Numbered from the stretch's first letter, positions 26,304-36,200 are shown. The stretch is 64,000 nucleotides of DNA from Rhodopirellula halodulae (GCF_020966775.1 NZ_JAJKFV010000004.1:248001-312000); one strand, 5' to 3'. Notes: generated by a model from the sequence alone, not told the origin. Program-made: numbers and translations.

Positions 26304-27512
26304 ATGTCGAGATCTCGTACGTCTCGCCAGGGTTTCACGTTGGTGGAATTGCTGGTCGTCATCGCCATCATTGGCGTTCTGGTTGGACTGCTGTTGCCGG
26401 CCGTTCAAGCCGCACGTGAAGCTGCACGTCGCATGTCCTGCAGCAACAATTTCAAACAAATCGGTCTTGCGATTCACAACTATCACTCGGCCTTCAACCA
26501 AGTTCCAACGAACGGAACCGGTTCGAAGCGAGAGATTTCAATGACCAACGCCACGAACCAGAGCAACCGACTGTTCCTGAGCTGGTTGGTTCCCATCCTG
26601 CCTTACATCGAACAACAAGGCATGTGGGAATCGATCTCGAACCCCAGCCAAGTCAACGGCACGTGGCCAGCGATGGGCCCATGCCCATGGCAAACTCAGT
26701 ACGAGCCTTGGGTCACGCAAATCCCAGCCTACCGCTGCCCAAGTGACGGTGCCTCTGCCAGCGGCCCCGGCCAGTTGGCACGATCGAACTACGCCTGTTC
26801 AGTCGGCGACGCGGTTGACCGCGCTCACAACGGTGGGATCAACGATTTTGGTTTCTTTGGAAATCGAAATGATCGCGATGAGAACTGGGCCGTGACTCGT
26901 GCGCGTGCTGCTCAACGTGGTTTCTTTTGGAATCGCAACAAGACCCAGTTCCGCGACGTCCTGGACGGTCTGTCGAACACCATCGCTGCTGGCGAAGTGC
27001 TCACTTCGGGCGGGAAACGTGAAATCAGCGCAGAGTTCGTTCGCAACATCACAACGATGCTGAACCCGAACGACACAATCTTGATTCCAGCTCGCTGTGC
27101 GCAGGGAGCTCACATCGATCCAACTCGTCCTCAGTTCTACGACCCAAGTGCCACAGTCAGCGGCAGCCTGTCGCAAGCCAAGCATTCACGTTGGGCTGAC
27201 TCGCGACCATATTACACGGCGTTCCACACTATTCTTCCGCCCAATAGCGCAAACTGTGTCCACGCGAATAATGACGGAAACCACTCTGGGGTGATCTCGT
27301 CGGCTGGTAGCCGCCACACTGGTGGTGCTCACGTGCTGATGGGTGACGGTGCGGTCAAGTTCATCACCGACAGCATCGATACCGGAAACCTCGAATCGCC
27401 AACTGTCTGCCGGAATGGGCCGGGCCTGCCCGCAGGGTCACAAAGCCCATACGGCTTGTGGGGTGCGCTAGGAACGCGTGATGTGAAAGAAGTCATCGAC
27501 GAAGAGTTCTGA
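26304..27512 (+). CDS. DUF1559 pseudopilin-like protein, copy A
   Basis: 402-residue planctomycete-type protein with a type IV pilin-like N-terminus: [17 protein letters not shown], where cleavage would occur before the Phe and Glu5 is kept, followed by [20 protein letters not shown]. The large DUF1559 (SBP_bac_10-like) domain ends with the conserved [15 protein letters not shown] element. Probably exported and assembled or anchored at the cell surface; exact role unknown. Ribosome site GGAGA seven bases from the ATG. A strong terminator follows at 27542. About 91 percent identical, without gaps, to copy B downstream by my count. Confidence 0.9.
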   Translation: MSRSRTSRQGFTLVELLVVIAIIGVLVGLLLPAVQAAREAARRMSCSNNFKQIGLAIHNYHSAFNQVPTNGTGSKREISMTNATNQSNRLFLSWLVPILPYIEQQGMWESISNPSQVNGTWPAMGPCPWQTQYEPWVTQIPAYRCPSDGASASGPGQLARSNYACSVGDAVDRAHNGGINDFGFFGNRNDRDENWAVTRARAAQRGFFWNRNKTQFRDVLDGLSNTIAAGEVLTSGGKREISAEFVRNITTMLNPNDTILIPARCAQGAHIDPTRPQFYDPSATVSGSLSQAKHSRWADSRPYYTAFHTILPPNSANCVHANNDGNHSGVISSAGSRHTGGAHVLMGDGAVKFITDSIDTGNLESPTVCRNGPGLPAGSQSPYGLWGALGTRDVKEVIDEEF

Positions 27513-27541
27513 TCCCCGGTTCACCCGTCTTCAGTTAATCG

Positions 27542-27576
27542 AAAACCTCGTTCGCTCACGGCGAACGAGGTTTTTT
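27542..27576 (+). terminator. Rho-independent terminator after DUF1559 copy A
   Basis: Stem AACCTCGTTCG/CGAACGAGGTT (11 bases, perfect), loop CTCACGG, then six T. Preceding A bases extend the pairing with the T-run, so it may work from either strand. Confidence 0.92.
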
Positions 27577-28031
27577 CATACACCCACCCGAATGGAAAAA
27601 AGCAACAACCCCTCAAAGCATCACCGGCTGCCAATATCCACCAGTCACAAATCGCCATCCCCCCTCGCAACCTCCACCGCACCGCTAAAACGCTCATTTG
27701 TCGCAAGATGCCAGTGACAAGGAATCTCAATCCACCAATGTCGCCGAACCCGCCATAAACACCCCTAGCCTGGCACCGCTTCAGGGTTCGTCGGAATAGC
27801 AAGTGCATTCGATCGGTGAATGTCAGCACGGTCGAAACTTGATTCGGACCCCAGTGTTCCTTACAAGAGCCGAACCCGCATCGAAATTATCAAAGGAGCG
27901 CAAAAACACCTTAACCTGGTGTTTTTTCAAATTGCGACTCCCCAAGCCGCATCGTTTTGTCTAATCTTCATGCTCTTTCTGAAGGAATTTCCCTTCGTTT
28001 TGTCCAAAGCCTTTTCTAGGAGCTTCTTTTT
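27577..28031. other. Intergenic region between the DUF1559 copies
   Basis: About 455 bases with no supported gene; a minus-strand ORF at 27521-27829 has no recognisable features. It contains a second terminator-like hairpin near 27902 and the ribosome site TAGGAG before copy B. Confidence 0.4.
27902..27927 (+). terminator. Terminator-like hairpin in the leader of DUF1559 copy B
   Basis: AAAAACACC, seven-base loop TTAACCT, GGTGTTTTTT: a short stem followed by a six-T run, with no gene immediately upstream. It lies 105 bases before the ATG of copy B, so it may be an attenuator in that leader, or the end of a short upstream RNA. Confidence 0.5.
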
Positions 28032-29240
28032 ATGCCGAGAACTCATAAGTCCCGGTCAGGTTTCACACTCGTGGAATTGCTGGTTGTCATCGCCATCATC
28101 GGCGTGCTTGTCGGTCTGCTTTTGCCAGCCGTTCAAGCTGCCCGTGAAGCCGCACGCCGCATGTCCTGCAGCAACAATTTCAAACAAATCGGACTCGCAA
28201 TCCACAACTACCACAGTGCTTTCAACCAAGTTCCAACGAACGGAACTGGGTCGGCACAGGTGCCGAGCATGACCAATGCGACGAACCAAAGTAACCGTTT
28301 GTTTTTGAGCTGGTTGGTCCCGATCCTGCCTTACATCGAACAACAAGGCATGTGGGAATCCATCTCAAACCCCAGCCAAGTCAATGGCACGTGGCCAGCG
28401 ATGGGTCCATGCCCATGGCAGACTCAGTACGAGCCTTGGGTCACGCAAATCCCAGCGTACCGCTGCCCGAGCGACGGCGGATCAGCAAGCGGCCCAGGCC
28501 AACTGGCACGTTCTAACTACGCTTGCTCCGTGGGTGACGCAGTCGACCGCGGTCACAATGGTGGGGTCAACGATTTTGGCTTCTTTGGAAACCAAAACAA
28601 CCGCGATGAAGACTGGGCTGTGACTCGGGCTCGCGCGGCTCAACGTGGATTCTTCTGGAACCGAAACAAGACTCAGTTCCGGGATGTCCTTGACGGTCTT
28701 TCGAACACCGTCGCTGGTGCGGAAGTTGTCACCTCCGGCGGCAAACGAGAAATTAACGCCGACTTCGTGCGGAACATCACGGATATGCTGAATCCAAACG
28801 AAACGATTCTGATCCCGGCTCGCTGTGCGACCGGTGCTCACATCGACCCAGCTCGACCTCAATTCTACGCTCCTGGAGCCAACGTCAGCGGAAGCCTGTC
28901 GCAAGCCAAGCACTCCCGTTGGGCTGATTCCCGTCCGTTCTACACCGCCATTCACACAATCCTTCCGCCAAACGGAGCGAACTGTGTTCACGATGGTGGC
29001 GACGGCAACCACTCGGGCGTGATCTCATCTGCAGGTAGTCGTCACTCTGGTGGGGCTCACGTGCTGATGGGTGACGGTGCGGTCAAGTTCATCACCGACA
29101 GCATCGACACTGGAAACCTCGAATCTCCCACCGTTTGTCGCAACGCTCCGGGACTTCCGGCTGGTTCGCAAAGCCCTTACGGCCTTTGGGGTGCACTCGG
29201 TACGCGTGACGTGAAAGAGGTCATCGACGAGGAATTCTGA
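28032..29240 (+). CDS. DUF1559 pseudopilin-like protein, copy B
   Basis: 402 residues, same layout as copy [21 protein letters not shown] pilin-like start, then the DUF1559 domain and [15 protein letters not shown] near the end. Differences from copy A cluster at the extreme N-terminus, around residue 75, and in two middle patches (about 165-260 and 295-330), while the first helix and the C-terminal third are nearly identical. This points to a recent tandem duplication or gene conversion. AGGAG nine bases before the ATG. It has its own terminator. Confidence 0.9.
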   Translation: MPRTHKSRSGFTLVELLVVIAIIGVLVGLLLPAVQAAREAARRMSCSNNFKQIGLAIHNYHSAFNQVPTNGTGSAQVPSMTNATNQSNRLFLSWLVPILPYIEQQGMWESISNPSQVNGTWPAMGPCPWQTQYEPWVTQIPAYRCPSDGGSASGPGQLARSNYACSVGDAVDRGHNGGVNDFGFFGNQNNRDEDWAVTRARAAQRGFFWNRNKTQFRDVLDGLSNTVAGAEVVTSGGKREINADFVRNITDMLNPNETILIPARCATGAHIDPARPQFYAPGANVSGSLSQAKHSRWADSRPFYTAIHTILPPNGANCVHDGGDGNHSGVISSAGSRHSGGAHVLMGDGAVKFITDSIDTGNLESPTVCRNAPGLPAGSQSPYGLWGALGTRDVKEVIDEEF

Positions 29241-29272
29241 TTCACAGAGTCTTCTCAGTCTGAAATTACGTG

Positions 29273-29306
29273 GAACCTCGTTCGCCGCTGGCGGACGAGG
29301 TTTTTT
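29273..29306 (+). terminator. Rho-independent terminator after DUF1559 copy B
   Basis: AACCTCGTTCGCC paired with GGCGGACGAGGTT (one G-T pair), three-base loop, then six T. The outer half (AACCTCGTTCG) matches the terminator of copy A, so the terminator was probably duplicated with the gene. Confidence 0.9.
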
Positions 29307-29441
29307 GATGTGCACAGGCACGTTTTGATACGATGGCCCGGTCGATTCATTCCATGCCTCACCCACAACCGAAACCGCCAGCAAGACGTCCAGCCTGCGC
29401 GAAGCAAGCTTTGACTGCTCTCCCATTGACTGCTCTTCCCA

Positions 29442-30623
29442 ATGTCCGACGAAGGCTCTCCCTGTCAGCAAACCCCGGTCACGTTAAGCGTCAAGAAACG
29501 AATCTTGTTCAGCCTTGTTGTGGTCATCAGCTTTTTCTGTGTCGCTGAGATTACGTTTCGTGGCCTGGAATTGATCTGGCCACCACATGATGTCGACCTG
29601 GGCTTGGGATTCAATCGTGACAGTCGAGTCTTTGTTGAATCGCCAGTTGATGCGGACCGGATGGAAACGGATCGAGCCAAACGCGTCAGCTTTGTCCGCC
29701 AGCGGTTTCAACGCGACAAGCCATCCAATGCCTTTCGGATTGTGGCACTGGGCGGATCATCAGTGAATCAGCTCGAACCGCAATTCAAGCGACTCGAAAA
29801 CGAACTGAGTACCGAGACCCAGACGGTCGAAATTATCAATTGCGGTGGCTTCGCCTACGGTAGCCATCGGCTGGTGCTGGTTCTTCGCGAAATGCTGAAC
29901 TACGACCCCGATTTGATTCTGCTTTACACGGGACACAACGAATTCGAAGAGGTGGAGCAGCTCTCATTGTCTGGCGTTGAACACCTTGCCATCGAACGCA
30001 CCATCAGCCACTCAGCCATCATTCGTTTCATTCGCGATCGCCGGACGGACTATGAAATCAGTCGCCTGGAACGCGAACACAACCAACGTCTGCTATCACG
30101 CGAAGAACCGGTCAGCGAAACAAACTTCGCCCGCGCGTGGTCACATGATTTTGACCAGGACGATGTTCGCGAACGGATGGAAAGTTACGAGCACAATTTG
30201 CGCGTGATGCTCACCACAGCAAAAAAAAGAGACATCCCCGTCATCATGGGCACCGTGTCATCGAACCTCTTGATGCCCTACCTGCCCCAAGAAGCGGCCA
30301 CGCGATACCGGGACGTGTACGAGTTATGGAAAACGGAATCCATCGAACCCGGATTGCAGCTCGCCAATGAGATCTTGGCGGAAACTGCCGGCCGGCATCA
30401 GTGCAGCGAACTGGAGAACAACATTCTCCGCCGTCTCGCGGATGAATTCTCAGTCCCACTGATAGACATTGAAAGTGCGATTGCAAAGCAAGAGCCACAT
30501 GGCATCCCCGGGGAAACACTGTTCGATGATCATTGCCACCTGAACTCGGCCGGTCGCGACATTTGGGCGTCGCAATTCGCCCCCGAAATTCAAAAGGTCC
30601 TCTCAGCCTCTCGGATGCCTTGA
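29442..30623 (+). CDS. Membrane-anchored SGNH/GDSL hydrolase-like protein
   Basis: 393-residue protein with a single N-terminal transmembrane helix (RILFSLVVVISFFCVAEITF) and an extracytoplasmic SGNH hydrolase domain. Block I is VALGGSSV (Ser nucleophile), block III is YTGHNEF (Gly/Asn oxyanion hole), and the C-terminal DDHCHLNSAGR supplies the Asp-x-x-His pair. Such enzymes remove acyl or sulfate-type groups from polysaccharides or lipids. In planctomycetes related proteins accompany TPR and multihaem proteins of unknown function. Its gene is convergent with the seven-haem cytochrome gene, 32 bases apart. Confidence 0.75.
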   Translation: MSDEGSPCQQTPVTLSVKKRILFSLVVVISFFCVAEITFRGLELIWPPHDVDLGLGFNRDSRVFVESPVDADRMETDRAKRVSFVRQRFQRDKPSNAFRIVALGGSSVNQLEPQFKRLENELSTETQTVEIINCGGFAYGSHRLVLVLREMLNYDPDLILLYTGHNEFEEVEQLSLSGVEHLAIERTISHSAIIRFIRDRRTDYEISRLEREHNQRLLSREEPVSETNFARAWSHDFDQDDVRERMESYEHNLRVMLTTAKKRDIPVIMGTVSSNLLMPYLPQEAATRYRDVYELWKTESIEPGLQLANEILAETAGRHQCSELENNILRRLADEFSVPLIDIESAIAKQEPHGIPGETLFDDHCHLNSAGRDIWASQFAPEIQKVLSASRMP

Positions 30624-30655
30624 GCATCCTCGCCGTTCGGCAGGAGGCAGCGAGA

Positions 30656-32056
30656 CTATCGCGAGCCTTGAAGGCTCTCTAAATAACGCTGGGTTGCCGC
30701 TTCATCAATGCGGATTTTGTGATCACGCAGTGGCGGAAAAACATCGCCTTCAACGCTCTCCAACCGTAGGTTTTCAGTCGAACGACGCGGCATATGACAG
30801 TCGATACAGTTGGACCCGAAGTCCACACCCTCCTGTGGATAATATCCACAATCACTTTCGTTTTCGTGGCAAGTCATGCAGCGGTTCGAGAACAACTGGT
30901 CGTCGCCACGCTCATTGTGGTGCGGGTCGTGACAATCCACGCAAGTCATTTGCGATTGCTGGAAACACACGCTTTCCGCCAATCGGTTCAGCTGATTGCT
31001 GGTGTGAACGCTGTTCTTCGCATCCTGCTGATTGTCCGGCGGAAAGTAATGATCCTCCAGCGGATCTCCAGGACGAAAACTCAAAGCATCGCCCTTCAAC
31101 TCCCTTGAACCACCGTGGCACTGGCCGCAAATGTCCATTTGCAGCTTCCTGTCCAGGTCAGCCGGGTTGGTGATTGCCACCGCATTCTCTGCGTCACGAT
31201 GGTCACGGTGATGGTTCACATGCCCTTCAGCGGGCCCATGACACCGTTCGCAAGTCACGCCCAGGATCAACGAACCGGGTGTGTAACGATTCCGGTTGCC
31301 GCGATAGTCGAAGTAGGTCAAGTGGCAGTCCAGGCATCGCTGCGGAATCGGTCGAGCGTACGCCGCGTCACCGTCAATGTATCCCGGACTATTGATCCAC
31401 TGATCACCGTCCGTGATGTGCGTCACATTATGCTGATACAGCCGGTCTCGGTGCCAATAGAGATACGTCTGGGCCATTTTTGATGATCCCATGATGATTT
31501 CCATCGGGACCTCGAAGCTCCAATCAAAGAAATGCACCTGTTGGAGAAACTCATTGCCCCGATGAATCATCTCAAACGAAACGTTGGGGTCCGACGTTTG
31601 AAAACCGTTGAAGCCTTTGTCGAACCGGCCGTCGATCGTCTGTTCGTTCACCGGGCGACTGGTCTTGTAGTGCCCCGTCGCCAAAAAGGAATGGTACTTT
31701 TCCTCGTGGCATTCCTGGCACGCTTCTGCGCCCACGAACCCGGGGTTCTCTTCGACCGGCGTTTCATCCGTGCTCTTCTCTGGACGGTAGCCGGGCTGAA
31801 AGGGAATCTCCACTCCGCCGCCGTCTTCGTACTTTCCAACGAACCAAACCTTGCCTTCTGGGATCAGGCTCACCACCATGTCGGACGAAGGCTCGGTTCG
31901 AACCGGAGCGACGGCTTCGCTCGCCTCTTGTTGCTGTCGTTCTCGAACCAAATCGCGAATCAGTTCATCCTCTGGATGTTCCTGCACCGATTGGCGAATC
32001 ACCCAACCGGCGCCAACCACAACCAAAATGATGATGAGCCCGCGTTTCAAGTTCAA
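30656..32056 (-). CDS. Seven-haem c-type cytochrome
   Basis: 466-residue protein with an N-terminal membrane anchor (LIIILVVVGAGWVI) and seven CxxCH haem sites: CQECH, CLDCH, CERCH, CGQCH, CVDCH, CMTCH, CIDCH. Spacing resembles octahaem/pentahaem reductase-like cytochromes of the doubled-CXXCH class, but no CxxCK site is visible. Candidate extra ligand histidines are frequent (GHVNHHRDHRD). It should act in the periplasm in electron transfer or as a reductase of unknown substrate. Start is a TTG (32056) with AGGAA upstream. No cytochrome maturation or quinol oxidase genes are adjacent. Confidence 0.85.
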   Translation of the reverse strand: MNLKRGLIIILVVVGAGWVIRQSVQEHPEDELIRDLVRERQQQEASEAVAPVRTEPSSDMVVSLIPEGKVWFVGKYEDGGGVEIPFQPGYRPEKSTDETPVEENPGFVGAEACQECHEEKYHSFLATGHYKTSRPVNEQTIDGRFDKGFNGFQTSDPNVSFEMIHRGNEFLQQVHFFDWSFEVPMEIIMGSSKMAQTYLYWHRDRLYQHNVTHITDGDQWINSPGYIDGDAAYARPIPQRCLDCHLTYFDYRGNRNRYTPGSLILGVTCERCHGPAEGHVNHHRDHRDAENAVAITNPADLDRKLQMDICGQCHGGSRELKGDALSFRPGDPLEDHYFPPDNQQDAKNSVHTSNQLNRLAESVCFQQSQMTCVDCHDPHHNERGDDQLFSNRCMTCHENESDCGYYPQEGVDFGSNCIDCHMPRRSTENLRLESVEGDVFPPLRDHKIRIDEAATQRYLESLQGSR

Positions 32057-32276
32057 CGTTACCGTTCCTACTTCCTAGTTCCACCCACCCCAACCAGAGA
32101 GCCGACACAATCATCCGCTCTTGGACAGCAATCCGGTCAGCACCGGTTGAATCAACAGGACGCTGCCCCGACACAACGGCCAAGTGGTGTTTGCTTTGCC
32201 CACCACGACCTGTCATTCTAGCTGACACGCTGCTCTCGCCAAACGCACGAAATGTGCAGAGGTGGTGAAAGGCCGT

Positions 32277-33020
32277 TTAACCTTCGGTCTTGGCTGGGAT
32301 CAGATTCACGACGGTTTGGATGACTTCGCCGATTGTCATGACTCGGGCGTATCGGTCTCGCAGCGTTGCCAAGGTGGCGTTGTGAAGTTCGGGTGTCACG
32401 GTCGCACAACAATCCTCGACGACGGTGACGAGGTACCCCAGGTCACACGCGTCTCGGACGGTCGTCTCGACACACTCATTGGTGTAGACGCCCACAACGA
32501 ACAAGGCCTCGATGCCCAGGTTTTTCAGCACGTAGTGCAAGTTGGTTGAACTAAACACACCACTCGCGGTTTTGTTGATCACAATCTCGTCGCGATCAGG
32601 CAGCGGAGCGACCTCTTCCAAAAACTCCGCTTCATGCGAACCGGGAGCCGCCAGCAAATTCAGGCGTTTGTGCCCTTTTCCGCGATCACGGCCGTCTTTG
32701 GTCAACGATTGAATTCGCGTGTGAATGACTTCCAAATTGCGTCGCCGAAACGCTTCTTGAAGCCGCCGAACATTCGGGAGCACCGTCTGTTGCAAACGAT
32801 CGAAGTAATACTTCTGACCCTCGGGGGATACACCGTGATTGTTCCCTTCGGCGAACACACCGCACCCCGGTGCCGCATCCAGGTACTGCAAATCGATGCA
32901 AAGAAGAGCCGTGTGACGCCCAACCAAAAACTCACCGTGAGCCGGGTTGTCAACGAACGATTCCTGATAAATTTCGCGAAGCGGATCGGGGTGATTGTCT
33001 TGGGGTGCAAATTCATTCAT
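32277..33020 (-). CDS. Isochorismatase-family amidohydrolase
   Basis: 247-residue cysteine hydrolase. The triad is Asp43 (LLCIDLQYLD), Lys150 (VINKTASGVF) and Cys183 (VGVYTNECVETT), with the expected cis-peptide region before the cysteine. The family includes N-carbamoylsarcosine amidase, ureidoacrylate (RutB-type), biuret and nicotinamide hydrolases. ATG 33020 starts the conserved protein; the frame extends upstream into the preceding gene. It is the last gene of the carbamoyl/ureido cluster, 16 bases after the M20 hydrolase, so its substrate is probably a ureido or amide compound made by the pathway. Confidence 0.85.
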   Translation of the reverse strand: MNEFAPQDNHPDPLREIYQESFVDNPAHGEFLVGRHTALLCIDLQYLDAAPGCGVFAEGNNHGVSPEGQKYYFDRLQQTVLPNVRRLQEAFRRRNLEVIHTRIQSLTKDGRDRGKGHKRLNLLAAPGSHEAEFLEEVAPLPDRDEIVINKTASGVFSSTNLHYVLKNLGIEALFVVGVYTNECVETTVRDACDLGYLVTVVEDCCATVTPELHNATLATLRDRYARVMTIGEVIQTVVNLIPAKTEG

Positions 33021-33036
33021 TTCAGGCGTGGTTCCA

Positions 33037-34281
33037 TCAGTCCGTGGTGCCGGAGAGTTCAGCGAGCGAGTGCAGCAAAACGTTAGCACCTGCTTCGATG
33101 TCTTGCCATGCGGTCCATTCCGCCGGCGAATGGCTCTGCCCCGATTTGCTGGGAACAAAGATCATCCCGACGGGAATCATCCGTCCCATGATCTGCGCAT
33201 CGTGTGCAGCCCCGCTGGGCATGATCTCGTAATCCAGTTCCAATCGCTCGGTCTGTTTGCGAATGGTCTCCACCACACTCTCGCCGCAAGTGACGGGGCT
33301 GATCAAACTCTTCTGTTCAAATTCGAACATCAGACTTCGCCGCCGGGCAATTGCGGACAGTGCTTTTCGAAATGCATCGGCCAATTCGTCCAAGACTTCC
33401 ATCGATGTGTCACGGACGTCCAAGGCGAACTCAACCAATCCCGGCACCGTGTTCGTTGCGCCCGGCAAGATCTGTGCTTTGCCGATCGTCGCACGACTGC
33501 GGTCGCTGCCATTTTCTTCCAGGATGCGTGGCACCTCGTGGGCGAAATCAGCCAATCCCATGAATGCATCGTGTCGCATGTCCATCGGAGTCGTGCCGGC
33601 ATGATTGGCTTCACCTTTCAGTCGAACTGACCACGTGAACAATCCCGTGATTTGATCCACCACACCGACTGATTTATGCAAACAATCCAAGACGGGACCT
33701 TGTTCGATGTGCATTTCCAGATAGCAGTGCAAGGTCTCCGGATCGCGGGCCGCATCCAGTGCCGCGACGGGATCGTAACCGTGCCGCGACATTTCATCAT
33801 GCAACGGAACCCCGTTCATGTCCGTCATCGTGGCGATCATTTCGGGGTTGATCTGACCGCACAGCGACTGAGACCCGAACATTCCACCGAACCGCCCTTC
33901 CTCGTCACTGAAGGCAATCAGTTCGATCGACCGTTGATTCTCAAATTCTGCTTCACGCAGACACCGCAAGCACTCCAGTCCGGCGACCACACCCAACGTT
34001 CCATCCAGTGCACCCGCACACGGAACCGTATCGATATGCGAACCGACCAAGACCTTTGGCGCATCCGTTTTCCCCGTCAGTTCCGCCGAGACATTGGCCG
34101 CCCCGTCCAACGAATGATCAAAGCCTGCCGCCTGTATCCGGTCGATCAACCAACGCTTGCCTTCGATGTCGGCATCGGTGAACGCCATCCGGTAGATCCC
34201 ATGATCTTCCGCATTTCGTCCGATTTGTGACAGTTCCAGAATGTCTGCTTTGATCCGTTCCAAATTGACTCGCATTGCCAT
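33037..34281 (-). CDS. M20-family N-carbamoyl-amino-acid/allantoate amidohydrolase-like enzyme
   Basis: 414-residue zinc amidohydrolase of the AllC/HyuC/beta-ureidopropionase type. Metal ligands: His82 (VGSHIDTV), Asp93 (GALDGTLG), the Glu pair near 127 (FSDEEGRF), His in YLEMHIEQGPVL, and His in SGAAHDAQ. The dimerisation (lid) domain contains GEANHAGTTPMDMRHDA. These enzymes hydrolyse N-carbamoyl groups from amino acids, releasing ammonia and CO2. Its ATG overlaps the stop of the asparagine synthetase gene (TGATG), so the two are translationally coupled. The substrate is inferred from family and neighbours. Confidence 0.88.
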   Translation of the reverse strand: MAMRVNLERIKADILELSQIGRNAEDHGIYRMAFTDADIEGKRWLIDRIQAAGFDHSLDGAANVSAELTGKTDAPKVLVGSHIDTVPCAGALDGTLGVVAGLECLRCLREAEFENQRSIELIAFSDEEGRFGGMFGSQSLCGQINPEMIATMTDMNGVPLHDEMSRHGYDPVAALDAARDPETLHCYLEMHIEQGPVLDCLHKSVGVVDQITGLFTWSVRLKGEANHAGTTPMDMRHDAFMGLADFAHEVPRILEENGSDRSRATIGKAQILPGATNTVPGLVEFALDVRDTSMEVLDELADAFRKALSAIARRRSLMFEFEQKSLISPVTCGESVVETIRKQTERLELDYEIMPSGAAHDAQIMGRMIPVGMIFVPSKSGQSHSPAEWTAWQDIEAGANVLLHSLAELSGTTD

Positions 34282-36200
34282 CAGTCCACCGCCGGCAATG
34301 GCAAGTTCTCAACATACTGACCATGCAGCATATGCAACTGCAGAACATGGTTGATGACGATGTCGTTTCGACGCGCGATCGTGCCATCGGTTTCTTTCCA
34401 AGCATCATCGATGAACGACATCAACTTTCCGTGGTCCAAGAATCCGACTGACGAAACCCGCGAAGGCGTCAACCAATGATCGATCATCTCCTGCACCGCA
34501 GCACGTTTGACCGGATCCGTGTGTGCGGGCGGAGCCATGAAAGCGAACTTCTTGCGTTCATAAAGCTCGCGAGGCAAGACATTGACCATTGCTTCGCGGA
34601 GCACCCATTTTTCCACGCCATCGCGAATTCGAATGTTCGGCGGGATCTTTGTCGCGTACTCGGCAACATGGTGATCGAGGAAGGCGGGTCGGGCTTCCAT
34701 GCTGTTCGCCATGTCCATTCGGTCGCCGCCCCAGGTCAAAATTTGGCCCTCGAGCATCGTCTTGCTCCACGTGTACTGCGACACATCCAGCGGATGCCGC
34801 CCACGCACCTGCGCCGGATCGATCGCTCCAGCCACCGCACCCACCGGGTCGTATTCCTGAAGCATCTGCGACATGGACGACGAAAGAATGGGCTGGAACC
34901 GTTTGAGAACCAACATCCAAGGTTGAATCCACGACGGGGTGAACCCACACAAATCCTGCCAAGCGGCGTGCTGCATGTCTTCTTCCGCCAGGATCGCACC
35001 GGCGAAGATGCCGCCTTCGTCATCGCGCCCCAACCAATCGCGTTTGAAGAACGGATAGCCGCCGAACAGCTCGTCGCTGCCTTCACCGGTGATCACCGCT
35101 TTGTAGTTGCACGCCCGAACGCGGCGACTCATGTGCCACTTCGCGACCGCCAACGTGTTGTAGAACGTTCGCTCGGCGTGCCAAGTCGCTCGCTCAAACG
35201 CTGGTCCATAAAGCTCCTTTTCGGTCAGCCTCAACAACTCTTGCTCAGCCCCGGTCCGTTCCGCCATTCGTTTGGCGATATTGGACTCGTCATACTCATC
35301 GCTATCGAACGCGATGGTGAAGGCCTTCACGGGAGACTGCTGCAGCGTGTTGGCCAAACCAAGAATGGAACAACTATCGATGCCGCCGGACAAGTAACAG
35401 CCAACCGGCACGTCGGCTTCCAATCGTGCGGCAACCGCATCGATCAATCGATCCTGCACCCCCTGCACAAACGGAGCGGGATCCGCGTTCTCATCGTGCG
35501 AATCTGGAAACTCCAAATCCCACCAGCGTTTCGATTGAACCTCCAGCGAGCCCCCCCGTTTCTGCACGATCAACATGTGCCCCGGCAACAACGCTTGGAC
35601 GCCTTCGAACGCCGTGCTGCCAGGCACCATCACCTGCATCATTTGGTGAATGGCGGCCTTCGGACACAAGCGAGGCTCGATGTCGGGATGCTGAAGAATG
35701 GATTTGACTTCCGATCCCCACACAAACCCATTGTCGTTGACCGCGTAATAAAGCGGTTTGATTCCGAAACGATCGCGGATCAGAACGAGTCGCTCTTTTC
35801 GGTCATCGTAAAGCACGACCGCGAATTCGCCACGCAGGTGGTCGACCATCGCCAAATCATGCTTCAAATACAACGGCAGCGTGATCGCGCTATCGCTTTT
35901 GCCGTTGCAGACATAGTTCTCACATGCCAGTGCGGTGCGAATGCGTTTGTAGTCATAAAGCTCGCCGTTGACCGTGACCGCATAGTCACCATCGTCCGTT
36001 TCGATCGGCTGATGACCACACGCCAGCCCGATGATTGACAATCGAGTATGCCCCATAGCCAACCCGCGCTCGCGAAAAAATCGGCTGCCGCGTTCGTCGG
36101 GGCCTCGGTGATCGAGCACGTCCAACATGCGATCCAAAGAGAACCGCAATTCGCGTTCGTTCGTTCGAGAAGGATTCCAAAATCCGGTGATACCACACAT
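34281..36200 (-). CDS. asnB: Glutamine-dependent asparagine synthetase (AsnB type)
   Basis: 639-residue two-domain enzyme. Cys2 (MCGITGFW) is the N-terminal glutaminase nucleophile after Met removal, with RGPDERGS, SIIGLACGHQP and NGELYDY in the class II glutaminase fold. The synthetase half has the pyrophosphate motif YLSGGIDSCSIL and GEGSDELFGGYPFF. ATG 36200 is certain because Cys must be residue 2; the frame is open further upstream. It would convert aspartate to asparagine, or amidate a related carboxylate. Adjacent carbamoyl-transfer and N-carbamoyl-hydrolase genes make a modified aspartate a plausible substrate. About 640 residues is typical of the AsnB subgroup linked to special metabolites. 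Confidence 0.92.
   Translation of the reverse strand: MCGITGFWNPSRTNERELRFSLDRMLDVLDHRGPDERGSRFFRERGLAMGHTRLSIIGLACGHQPIETDDGDYAVTVNGELYDYKRIRTALACENYVCNGKSDSAITLPLYLKHDLAMVDHLRGEFAVVLYDDRKERLVLIRDRFGIKPLYYAVNDNGFVWGSEVKSILQHPDIEPRLCPKAAIHQMMQVMVPGSTAFEGVQALLPGHMLIVQKRGGSLEVQSKRWWDLEFPDSHDENADPAPFVQGVQDRLIDAVAARLEADVPVGCYLSGGIDSCSILGLANTLQQSPVKAFTIAFDSDEYDESNIAKRMAERTGAEQELLRLTEKELYGPAFERATWHAERTFYNTLAVAKWHMSRRVRACNYKAVITGEGSDELFGGYPFFKRDWLGRDDEGGIFAGAILAEEDMQHAAWQDLCGFTPSWIQPWMLVLKRFQPILSSSMSQMLQEYDPVGAVAGAIDPAQVRGRHPLDVSQYTWSKTMLEGQILTWGGDRMDMANSMEARPAFLDHHVAEYATKIPPNIRIRDGVEKWVLREAMVNVLPRELYERKKFAFMAPPAHTDPVKRAAVQEMIDHWLTPSRVSSVGFLDHGKLMSFIDDAWKETDGTIARRNDIVINHVLQLHMLHGQYVENLPLPAVD

Noticed and set aside
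27521-27829. Minus-strand 102-residue ORF between DUF1559 copies
   Set aside because: It runs through the terminator of copy A and has no recognisable feature.
34281-36200. Lasso-peptide or beta-lactam cyclase instead of AsnB
   Set aside because: No precursor, protease or RRE gene nearby, and the glutaminase domain with Cys2 is complete.
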